A stretch of 21,321 nt of DNA from a virus. Shown one piece after another: positions 8,537-15,608 of this stretch. A program made the translations under genes and the position numbers. Under the pieces are notes generated by a model, which had not been told where the DNA came from, made no database searches, and worked only from the letters and a program-made list of their open reading frames with translations. The stretch is from positions 3,444-24,764 of IMG/VR virus record IMGVR_UViG_3300030389_001567. One strand, 5' to 3'. The stretch's first letter is position 1, and each line of letters opens with the position of its first letter.

Positions 8537-8926
8537 TTATGCGTCAGATCCAGCTATGCCGATCCATCCGTTAGTCGCACCAGTCCAGTAGCAGACTGCT
8601 GTTTCATTTTGGGTTGGAGTCATAATTGTACCTGTAGTAGATGAACCATTCCATCCTCTCACAGTGATTACTTCTGCTGCATCAGCAGTGTTGCTGATTA
8701 CAAAGAACCCACCTTGAGTGTCTGCGTATCTTGTAGTTCCTGCTGTTCCAGTTCCTTCAGAGTTAATATCTGTAGTTGCTGTTCTCAAGTCAGGAAGATC
8801 ACAGTTTCTTGCAGAACCTCCTGGGTCTAAGAATTGAAATTTAGCGTCTGTAACGGCTAAGCTCTTAGCTCCAGATAGAGTCTCTGCGTTGGATGATTCA
8901 TACTTGTTACCCATAGTGTTACTCAT
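8537..8926 (-). CDS. Small beta-rich virion protein, possible head decoration or fibre base
   Basis: This 129-residue protein has a polar N-terminus (MSNTMGNKYESSNAETLSG) and a beta-rich remainder with GGFFVISNTADAAEVITVRG and a C-terminal TGATNGWIGIAGSDA. The run of short strands and a terminal GW-x-GI-x-G resembles small capsid-surface or fibre-attachment proteins of phages in style. The first ATG is preferred over the one at codon 5 because an AGGAGA site lies 9 bases upstream of it. The gene overlaps the preceding stop by 8 bases and ends with tandem stops (TAATAA). Function is inference from size, composition and location. Confidence 0.5.
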   Translation of the reverse strand: MSNTMGNKYESSNAETLSGAKSLAVTDAKFQFLDPGGSARNCDLPDLRTATTDINSEGTGTAGTTRYADTQGGFFVISNTADAAEVITVRGWNGSSTTGTIMTPTQNETAVCYWTGATNGWIGIAGSDA

Positions 8927-9317
8927 CTTTTAGGTCTCCTATTTTATTTTCAAGTTTTTTATCAAGTGTTGGTTTCTCCGTTTCCATCTTGGGGAGCTGC
9001 TCTTTCTTCTGCGATCTCTGAGGTGCTTCAACCTTTTTAGGGAGCTCCATCAGTCCGCCTTTCTCAAGATACCCAACGATGCTCTCTGGAAACATCCTGA
9101 CTTTGGTTTTGTCCATCCTAACAAGATTACCTTTAAGGTCTCTTGTAGGCAGGTATATGTAAGCCATGGTAGGATCGTTCTCTGTCCACTCAGGAGTTGG
9201 CAACTCGTCTAACTTCTGCTCTTTCAGATAATTCTTAAGAGTTTCGTTCCACTTGTTGTCAAATTTGATTTCTTTAACAATCGTATTCCATCTGTCTAAT
9301 TGAACTGTAGTAGTCAT
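8919..9317 (-). CDS. Unknown 132-residue protein downstream of the capsid gene
   Basis: I do not recognise this protein. The first 90 residues look compact and mixed alpha/beta (WNTIVKEIKFDNKWNETLKN, WTENDPTMAYIYLPTRDL, and MFPESIVGYLEKGG). The last 40 residues are Lys/Glu-rich and probably disordered or a charged helix. No cysteines, signal peptide or membrane segment are seen. Its ATG overlaps the upstream stop (ATGA), with AGGAG about 12 bases upstream. The segment ending in GYLEKGG with flanking charged linker resembles small proteins encoded next to major capsid genes in other phages, but this is a weak impression. A virion or assembly role is inferred from the operon position. Confidence 0.5.
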   Translation of the reverse strand: MTTTVQLDRWNTIVKEIKFDNKWNETLKNYLKEQKLDELPTPEWTENDPTMAYIYLPTRDLKGNLVRMDKTKVRMFPESIVGYLEKGGLMELPKKVEAPQRSQKKEQLPKMETEKPTLDKKLENKIGDLKDE

Positions 9318-9634
9318 TTCTTTCTACCTCTCCTACCTCTTCTGCGTTTCCCAGCTTTAACTTGACCCAAAGGAGCAACCCTTTCAGTCAAACTGGAAGA
9401 CGGAGAACCAATTATTTCTTTTTCTGTTTTGACAAATGCTGGTATCCATTTGCCAGTGAAAACTAAATTTTCACCACTGAGCTTTGATTGTCTTTTCATC
9501 TTAGATAAGTAGTGACCAACCCTGTCGGTTTTCACCTTGAAGGGATCTCCACTTATAGAATCAAAGATAGTTGTGTATAGATGATCGTCATTATTCTCAA
9601 TCTTCTTTACATAATAATCTTGCTCAGTAGTCAT
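9314..9634 (-). CDS. Unknown 106-residue protein with strongly basic C-terminal tail
   Basis: This gene follows the major capsid gene by 8 bases, with AGGAGA as its ribosome binding site. Residues 1-70 appear to form a small mixed fold (YYVKKIENNDDHLYTTIFDS, then FKVKTDRVGHYLSKMKRQS). The last 14 residues, from about 93, are almost all Lys, Arg and Gly (KAGKRRRGRRGRKK). Such a tail could bind nucleic acid or the acidic inner capsid surface; this is inference. No known family is recognised. The order MCP, this gene, then two further small genes suggests a capsid-associated protein produced with the coat protein. Confidence 0.55.
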   Translation of the reverse strand: MTTEQDYYVKKIENNDDHLYTTIFDSISGDPFKVKTDRVGHYLSKMKRQSKLSGENLVFTGKWIPAFVKTEKEIIGSPSSSLTERVAPLGQVKAGKRRRGRRGRKK

Positions 9635-9642
9635 TCAGTCTC

Positions 9643-10539
9643 CTATAGTGCGTCTGCCGCACCTAGCATTTCAACACCCCAAGGGTCAGCTACTTCAGCT
9701 TCTCCCCATTCACCAACCATTACCATTTCTGTACCTCTTAATGAAGCATCTCTTTCTTCTTCAGCTTCCATTTCGTGAGCCATAGCCAAAGCTAAAGCCT
9801 GTGGAACGAAGATAGCACCCTTAGCGTCTCCAGAGCCGTCTCTTCCAATTACACCTGATTGGTATACTGGAACACCGAAAGCTCTTTCGTTACCTCGGAA
9901 GTAGTTCTGAATAACTTCTGCTGTAATTCCTTCTGGAATTGGTTGAGCAGCCATACCTGAACCACCTGCTTGGATAGATGATACTTCTTGTACAAATCTT
10001 CTGATGTGTTCTGGGTGCATTACTGCATTTGGTGTACCAGGAGCCATACCAAAAGATGAGTTGTTGTCAGTTTTTAAGAAAGATACTGCACCTGCAATAT
10101 CTCTGTAAGTTAAGTTACTTCCTGCACTTCCGATAGAGTTTGAAAAACCATCGAATAGAGTGATAAGGTCGTCTTCAAGTAATCTACCTAAAGCTCCACC
10201 TTGTACATCTCCAACATGAGAAAGTATGTCTTCGTTATTTTGTCTAGTTAGTCTGTCAGATACGAATGTAAGTATTCCGTGTTCAGAAGAAGTTATGCTA
10301 GTCACTGTTACAGATAATTGTTGAGGAGTTGTTATGTCCACACCTTCTGATAAAGCTGCTGCATCGTTTCTACCCCAGATAGGGATGTTAACTTGTTTAG
10401 AACCTTGAGGAATATCATACCTAGATACCAACTGGTTTGTAGGACCAGCAGGTTCAATGTTAGCAATCGCTGCTGCGATCACAATGCTAGATTGATCTGA
10501 TAGACTAGAACTTGACGATAAAGTCAATCCTGTTGCCAT
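9643..10539 (-). CDS. Major capsid protein (HK97-fold type)
   Basis: This 298-residue protein follows the scaffold-like gene by 13 bases with an AAGGA site. The N-terminal arm is Ser/Thr-rich (MATGLTLSSSSSLSDQSSIV), followed by VSRYDIPQGSKQVNIPIWG, then ALSEGVDITTPQQLSVTVTS and FVSDRLTRQN. The latter resembles the E-loop to spine-helix region of HK97-like coat proteins. The segment RDIAGAVSFLKTDNNSSFGM followed by NAVMHPEHIRRF, with later FGVPVYQSGVIG and AIFVPQALALAM, fits the A-domain pattern where an alanine-rich strand and VP-x-Y-S motifs occur. Length is typical for a short coat protein. It forms the icosahedral shell. No N-terminal delta domain or protease gene is seen, consistent with a separate scaffold. 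The family call rests on pattern and position. Confidence 0.85.
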   Translation of the reverse strand: MATGLTLSSSSSLSDQSSIVIAAAIANIEPAGPTNQLVSRYDIPQGSKQVNIPIWGRNDAAALSEGVDITTPQQLSVTVTSITSSEHGILTFVSDRLTRQNNEDILSHVGDVQGGALGRLLEDDLITLFDGFSNSIGSAGSNLTYRDIAGAVSFLKTDNNSSFGMAPGTPNAVMHPEHIRRFVQEVSSIQAGGSGMAAQPIPEGITAEVIQNYFRGNERAFGVPVYQSGVIGRDGSGDAKGAIFVPQALALAMAHEMEAEEERDASLRGTEMVMVGEWGEAEVADPWGVEMLGAADAL

Positions 10540-10552
10540 TATTTATCCTTCT

Positions 10553-11359
10553 TTATAGGTTTGCGTAACCTTTATTTTTTATTTCATTTTTTGCTGCACG
10601 ATACTGTGTAGCATCTATTTGGCCTGAAGCCATCATTTGAGATAAATCGGATAAAGTTGAAACTCTGCTACTACCAGCTTTCGGAGCTGCACTCGTACTC
10701 GGTGGTGGCTGAGTCTGAGGAGCAGGCTCTTGTTGTGTTGCTTGATTAGCAGGTTGTTGTGGTTTCGCCATTTCGTCTATATTTTTTTGAGCAAGTCTTA
10801 TCAACTGTGCCGTAGACATATTTTGATTCCACCCTTTCCAAACCTTTTCATCAGTCTCTGCTATGTTTAAACCAGAGTCTTGAATCATCTGTCTGGTTGT
10901 TTCTGCAAGAACTTCTTGTTGTGGAGACATCTTAGCTTCTTGCACTTGTGGTGCAGGTTCTACCTGTTTCTCTTCTAACTTAGCCTTGTAGTATTCAACC
11001 TGTTGTTCTGGATCAAGCTGTTCAACCTGAGCTTTCTCAACATTCTCAGTAAATTTAATAACAGGCTCCAATCTTTTATCGATCATCTCCTGTATCTCTT
11101 TTTGTTGACCTGCTGTGTAATTCGCAAATCTACCTTGAAAAGAATTAAGTGCTTCTTTGCTGGCTTCGGCTGCTGCCTTTGCTGTCATTTCCGCTATCTT
11201 TTCAGGTGTTAGAGATTCTTCTGCTTTGACTTCCTGTTCTTGCCCTTGAGCTTCTACTGGTGTCGTTGCAGCATTATTTACTTGTTCAGCTATCTGCTGT
11301 TCTTCTGCCGTAACAGTTTCTTCTTGTTCTGAAGCCGTAACTTCTTTTTCGTCTGCCAT
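10553..11359 (-). CDS. Capsid scaffold-like protein
   Basis: This 268-residue protein is extremely rich in Glu, Gln, Ala and Lys and lacks cysteine. The N-terminal 50 residues are acidic (MADEKEVTASEQEETVTAEE). Residues about 55-145 are predicted helical or coiled-coil (KIAEMTAKAAAEASKEAL, then QQKEIQEMIDKRLEPVIKF). A Pro/Gln linker (residues about 200-225) leads to a C-terminal helical hook (SDLSQMMASGQIDATQYRAA), a layout typical of phage scaffolds, whose C-terminus binds the coat protein. It lies directly before the major capsid gene, the usual location. A clear AGAAGGAG site lies about 10 bases upstream of the ATG, after a 63-base gap containing hairpins. It directs procapsid assembly and is then removed. 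No protease motif is visible. Confidence 0.8.
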   Translation of the reverse strand: MADEKEVTASEQEETVTAEEQQIAEQVNNAATTPVEAQGQEQEVKAEESLTPEKIAEMTAKAAAEASKEALNSFQGRFANYTAGQQKEIQEMIDKRLEPVIKFTENVEKAQVEQLDPEQQVEYYKAKLEEKQVEPAPQVQEAKMSPQQEVLAETTRQMIQDSGLNIAETDEKVWKGWNQNMSTAQLIRLAQKNIDEMAKPQQPANQATQQEPAPQTQPPPSTSAAPKAGSSRVSTLSDLSQMMASGQIDATQYRAAKNEIKNKGYANL

Positions 11360-11381
11360 GAGCCGTAACTCCTTCTACTAT

Positions 11382-11403
11382 CGGACTTTTTGTCCGTAGG
11401 ACA
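11382..11403 (-). promoter_or_regulatory. Overlapping alternative hairpins in the leader of the scaffold gene
   Basis: Two perfect 5-base-pair hairpins share the same central bases: cggac (11382-11386) with gtccg (11392-11396), loop ttttt; and tgtcc (11391-11395) with ggaca (11399-11403), loop gta. They cannot form together. The structures lie between the stop of the 1392-residue gene and the ribosome binding site of the scaffold gene, on the transcribed strand. The upper part of this 63-base gap is AT-rich (11403-11420, tttatataaaaataac). A regulatory role is inference. Confidence 0.4.
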
Positions 11404-11420
11404 TTTTATATAAAAATAAC
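11401..11420 (-). promoter_or_regulatory. Weak candidate promoter -10 region before the scaffold gene
   Basis: On the minus strand this segment reads GTTATTTTTATATAAAATGT and contains a TATAAA-like -10 box. No convincing -35 box lies 16-18 bases upstream (best match about three of six). It is one of only two gaps in the operon, ahead of the most highly needed capsid genes, so a promoter here would make sense, but the sequence evidence alone is weak. Confidence 0.2.
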
Positions 11421-11422
11421 AC

Positions 11423-14400
11423 CTAAACTAAAGTTTCGTCAACTCCAAATTTTCTAATTCCGTTTTCATAAACATCTGGAGCTATGTGCCCTGTAGTTTC
11501 CCATATAGTTTCACGGCCTTTGTTGTCACGACTCTGAAGTGTGTCTGTGTAACCCCATCTGTACAAGAATCCATCAAGTCCAGGTCTTTGCTTTCTTAAT
11601 TCTTTTTTTACATTAGATATTCTTTTTTGGAGTTTTTTAACAAGGCTTGCGTTTTCATTTTCTTTCAGAAAGGTTACTCTTTGCGATTCAGTAAGTGCTT
11701 GGTAATCATTCAGCACAGCTTCTGCAAAAGCTGGATCATCTTCTCTTTCAATAACTGCTTGTTCACTAGCTTGCCAATAAAACTCAAACTGGTTTCTTGC
11801 ATTGTAAAACTCTGCTTCATAAGGCAAAAGTGATTTACCTGACCTCAAAAAAGTTTGTGCATAATCATACATCTCTGTTCCATACAAATTGATAAACTCT
11901 GCTTCAGCGATTTCTTTTGCTCTGTAATCGTAACCCTCGGGCTTATCAAAGGCTTCATTGTTTAAAACAGTCTCAATATAAATTTCTGCTATTTGGTCTT
12001 CTATCTGTTGATTGTCATCAAATTTTTCACCTATTTCTGTAAAATATTCTTGTACTTTAGCAAGATCACCACCTGGTTCTAGTCTTGCATAAAAGTCTTT
12101 ATACCTTGTTCTTCTCTCTGCATTTAGTTTTTTCCATTTGTCGCTGTCTCTCAGGTCTCTAATACTTATCAAACCATTTTGTACAGCAGCAGAAACTTCA
12201 GCAAAGTCTTTTTGGTACTCGTTTCTTATTCTTTCTCTTTCATCGTAGTAAATTTCTTGTTGGGCATAAAGGTCATCACTATTTTTATCTGATATTTCTC
12301 TTGCAAGTTTTGTATATTCAACTATGTTTTCATCTTGGTTTATTGTGTCTTTTTCAACTTTGTTTAGTTGTTCGTAAAGTCTTCCGTATTTATCAAAAGC
12401 AAGAGTATCTCTTCTGCTTCTTCTTCTATCCCAGACACTCTGAGGTCTTGCGTTAAGTCCTGCAAACTCACCAAGAGTTCCTGCAATACCAGTTCTGTAA
12501 GGATCACCTAGGGTAAGATTCTCTAACCAAAACGGCATGAACTGTGTGCCAAGATGTTTAGATACATCACCTGCATCTTCAAACTCTTGACCAAGAAAAT
12601 TTGTGCCTGTCCACATATCTCTGATAACACCTGTTACTGGTGATCCCCTTCCTTGCAAATAATCAACTGCATTACCAAGTACACCTTTTTCGTAAATACT
12701 TTCATCTGTGATTGCACTGTCACCAATCTTTACAGCAGCTTTTGTAAAACTTCTCCAGAAAGAACCAAACCCAATCCTGTCGTCACCTATTTTAACTGTT
12801 AAGAAACTTCCGCTTCTTGGATCAAGATCAGCTTCCTGACCTAATGCTTCTGCCATAGCAATATATGTTCCTAAACCAAATGCAGCAGTACCAATAAGTG
12901 CCTGTCTTGCAGCCTGTCCTTGTACGCCACCTCTTGCAGCATCTGCTAATAGAGAAAAACTTGCTCTTGTATATCGTGGTGAGAAAAATAAAAAAGCTCT
13001 TTCTATTGCCTGCTGACTGGGCCTTATACCTGCTTCTGTTGGGTTTAGTGCACCTGTAGACTTATTTAAAAAATTTGTAAGACCTCTTAATCCGCCATCT
13101 GCCTTGTTGGCAGTTTGGTACATAGCTTCAAAACCTTTTAGTCTAAGGACATCTGATGCGTGAGTATATGAGTCTTCAAACCTTCTAAGTGTTTGATTGG
13201 TTAGTGCCTTTCTTCCTTCTGCAAGTATTCTGCCTTTGTCTCCTGTAAATATTGAATTATCAAGACCTGCATAAATATCAGTTGCTTTTCTACCTAATGC
13301 ACCACCATTATCTACATAGGCCTGAAGTAAACTTTTTGTAACTGCTTCACCATTCTCAATAACAGTTATTTGCTTTTGGGCTGCTTCTTTCATAAATGTT
13401 TCCATAGATTCTTTTTGAAACAGTACCTTAAAACCTTGTTTAGTAGATGTACCCCATGCTTTGTAAAGATTACCAGCTTCTTTAACTCCACCAGTAAGTA
13501 ATTTTGATGTAGCAAGTCCTAGTATTGGTAAACCTTGTAGTAATGAAAAACCAAAGTCAAACCCAGTTCTTCCAACTCTCATGATGTCACCTAAGTTACC
13601 AAGTGCACCACCAATAGATTTAAATTTCTGTGCAGGTTCTGTAACCTCAAGAGCTGCTATTCTTCCTAAGAAATCTTGATCGGCAACATCGAAGAAATAG
13701 TTTTTTCCGAAATCTAACTGTTCCATTTTTTCTATTTGTTTAATAATTTTTGGAATAGAATCATCATCAAGGTTGTCAATAAATTTTGTCATCCCTGCAA
13801 GTCTAAGTGTTTCTTGCAGTTTAGCTTTTTTATTCGTAGGTTTTTTTAATTCTTGCCTTAATTGTTTTAAAACTCTTGCTCTTTGAGTTGTCTTCATAGC
13901 AAAACCTGTTACTTTTTTTTCAAAAACTTTAGTTGCTAATTCTTTTTCTACTATTGAATCATCGATAAGTTTAAAAGCAGCTCTTGTATACGCTTCAATA
14001 ACTCCGTCAACACTGTTACCAACTTTAATTTCGCCATTATCTACAAGATCTCTTACCTGAGTATCAAACTCTGCATCGTCAAATATTTTCCTTCTCTTGC
14101 CTACATTCTTAGGAATTGCAGATCCTGATTGTTTTATGATTGCATCTTGTCTTGCTTCATCCATCCCCTGGAATACAAGTTGTCTTGGAAAGTAAGATCT
14201 TCTCCTAACTGTTCCATCTTCGGTTAGAAATTTTTGTGACAGTTTTGCAAACTCTACACCTGCATCAGTCATTTCTTCTGCAATCTCGTCAATGTGTTTA
14301 TAAACATTTCTCATGTATAAAAGCTGTGAATCAGATAGTCCTTCATAAGCAGTAAACTTTCTTAAATCCGTTGGTGCTAAATCAAGCCAACCAAGATTAT

Positions 14401-15601
14401 CTGCATCTTTTCTACCTCGTTCTTTAAAATATGTAACAGCAAAATCATCAAGACTTTCACCTTCTTTTACAACAGGAAAGGCTCTTTCAAACACATTACC
14501 AATAAATGTTTTACCTTCAGTGTTTTTAAATGGTGAGTTAACAGCAGTCTGTTTATTTTTCGTAAACTGTTCTGTAATACCTGCAAGGTTTATCTTAGTG
14601 CCTGTTGCATCCTCTGCAAAACCTGACTTCTTTAAAGTTACTTCCATCATTCCTGCATCATCAACTTGAAATAATTTTTCAACACCAGTTTTCCTTGATA
14701 AGAAAGATTTAGACCCAATGGTGCTTTTTACAGCTACAGGCATCAATGCACCCATAGCAGCAGCAACTCTGCTCTCAGCGTTACCTCTAAGTATGTTAAT
14801 CTTACCTGCTAATCTTTGAATCGGATCAGAAACATCAAGAGTGAAGTTTGTACCTCTTACAGCAGAGGTAAACTTTTCTGCAAACCCACCTACAAAAGGC
14901 ACTTTCTTAAGACTTGTTGCTACTTTACCTAGGCCTTGTGAACTAAGAGTTTCTTCTACATTCTTGTCAATACTGTTTATTGTTTCTCGTTTTGTAGATA
15001 TTCTTTTCTTTGCTACTTTAGTCGCTGCCGTATCTGCAACAGCTTTACCACCTTTAAAAACTTTACTTACTGTTCCTATACCTAGATATGTAAGAGGGTC
15101 AAACATTACCTCTGATGTAAACGCTGCACCTCTTCTAAACTCTTTATTTGCTTTTGCTTCGTTGTAAGCCTGTCTTGTACTAGATAAAAAACTGTTACCT
15201 TGTTTTTGCAACTCTCTTCTTCTTTGAGATATGGTTTCATAAACAGGCTTTTCTGTTCCTATGCCACCTTTTTGTCTTTGTGTTTCAGGGCTGGACTCAA
15301 TTAGTTTTCTAAGGAATGGGTTACGAGTTAGTGCTTGAACTGCAAATGCACTTCCAACATCACTAGTAAAACTAATCGCTGATAAAGTCTTTCCAAGCAA
15401 ACCTTGTGGCTTTTCAGGCTCAACAACAAGTGGTGTTACATTTCTCTTCTGCTCTAAGCTCTGTACACCAGCTTGACCTAGAGGTGTAGTTGGCTCTTTA
15501 AACTGCGGAGTCTCAGCAATCTCTTGTGCTCTTTTTGCTGTCTCTCTAGTTTCTCTAGCTCTTAGCAGTTGTTGAAATCTTGGATCAAAAGGACTTACCA
15601 T
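11423..15601 (-). CDS. Very large helical virion protein, candidate internal/ejected protein
   Basis: This 1392-residue protein is the largest in the window and is mainly helical and charged. It has no recognised catalytic motif. The N-terminus is Arg/Glu/Gln-rich. Residues about 680-702 (FDFGFSLLQGLPILGLATS) and 899-919 (QALIGTAAFGLGTYIAMAEA) are hydrophobic and Gly-rich and could cross or embed in a membrane. Around 871 lies an FFSPRYTRASFSLLADA segment that resembles LPD38-type large polyvalent phage proteins, a tentative impression. From about 1059 to 1320 the sequence is a long highly charged helical region (including EEYFTEIGEKFDD-like segments and QKRISNVKKELRK). The ATG follows an AGGAGA site that overlaps the previous stop. 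Large helical proteins with buried hydrophobic segments in structural operons are often stored in the head and ejected with DNA. A peptidoglycan-acting or MuF-like domain is not evident. Confidence 0.65.
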   Translation of the reverse strand: MVSPFDPRFQQLLRARETRETAKRAQEIAETPQFKEPTTPLGQAGVQSLEQKRNVTPLVVEPEKPQGLLGKTLSAISFTSDVGSAFAVQALTRNPFLRKLIESSPETQRQKGGIGTEKPVYETISQRRRELQKQGNSFLSSTRQAYNEAKANKEFRRGAAFTSEVMFDPLTYLGIGTVSKVFKGGKAVADTAATKVAKKRISTKRETINSIDKNVEETLSSQGLGKVATSLKKVPFVGGFAEKFTSAVRGTNFTLDVSDPIQRLAGKINILRGNAESRVAAAMGALMPVAVKSTIGSKSFLSRKTGVEKLFQVDDAGMMEVTLKKSGFAEDATGTKINLAGITEQFTKNKQTAVNSPFKNTEGKTFIGNVFERAFPVVKEGESLDDFAVTYFKERGRKDADNLGWLDLAPTDLRKFTAYEGLSDSQLLYMRNVYKHIDEIAEEMTDAGVEFAKLSQKFLTEDGTVRRRSYFPRQLVFQGMDEARQDAIIKQSGSAIPKNVGKRRKIFDDAEFDTQVRDLVDNGEIKVGNSVDGVIEAYTRAAFKLIDDSIVEKELATKVFEKKVTGFAMKTTQRARVLKQLRQELKKPTNKKAKLQETLRLAGMTKFIDNLDDDSIPKIIKQIEKMEQLDFGKNYFFDVADQDFLGRIAALEVTEPAQKFKSIGGALGNLGDIMRVGRTGFDFGFSLLQGLPILGLATSKLLTGGVKEAGNLYKAWGTSTKQGFKVLFQKESMETFMKEAAQKQITVIENGEAVTKSLLQAYVDNGGALGRKATDIYAGLDNSIFTGDKGRILAEGRKALTNQTLRRFEDSYTHASDVLRLKGFEAMYQTANKADGGLRGLTNFLNKSTGALNPTEAGIRPSQQAIERAFLFFSPRYTRASFSLLADAARGGVQGQAARQALIGTAAFGLGTYIAMAEALGQEADLDPRSGSFLTVKIGDDRIGFGSFWRSFTKAAVKIGDSAITDESIYEKGVLGNAVDYLQGRGSPVTGVIRDMWTGTNFLGQEFEDAGDVSKHLGTQFMPFWLENLTLGDPYRTGIAGTLGEFAGLNARPQSVWDRRRSRRDTLAFDKYGRLYEQLNKVEKDTINQDENIVEYTKLAREISDKNSDDLYAQQEIYYDERERIRNEYQKDFAEVSAAVQNGLISIRDLRDSDKWKKLNAERRTRYKDFYARLEPGGDLAKVQEYFTEIGEKFDDNQQIEDQIAEIYIETVLNNEAFDKPEGYDYRAKEIAEAEFINLYGTEMYDYAQTFLRSGKSLLPYEAEFYNARNQFEFYWQASEQAVIEREDDPAFAEAVLNDYQALTESQRVTFLKENENASLVKKLQKRISNVKKELRKQRPGLDGFLYRWGYTDTLQSRDNKGRETIWETTGHIAPDVYENGIRKFGVDETLV

Positions 15602-15608
15602 TTCTCTC

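Noticed and set aside
14841-15167. Plus-strand frame of 108 codons opposite the 1392-residue gene
   Set aside because: It is antisense to a continuous large gene, with no ribosome binding site and no recognisable protein character.
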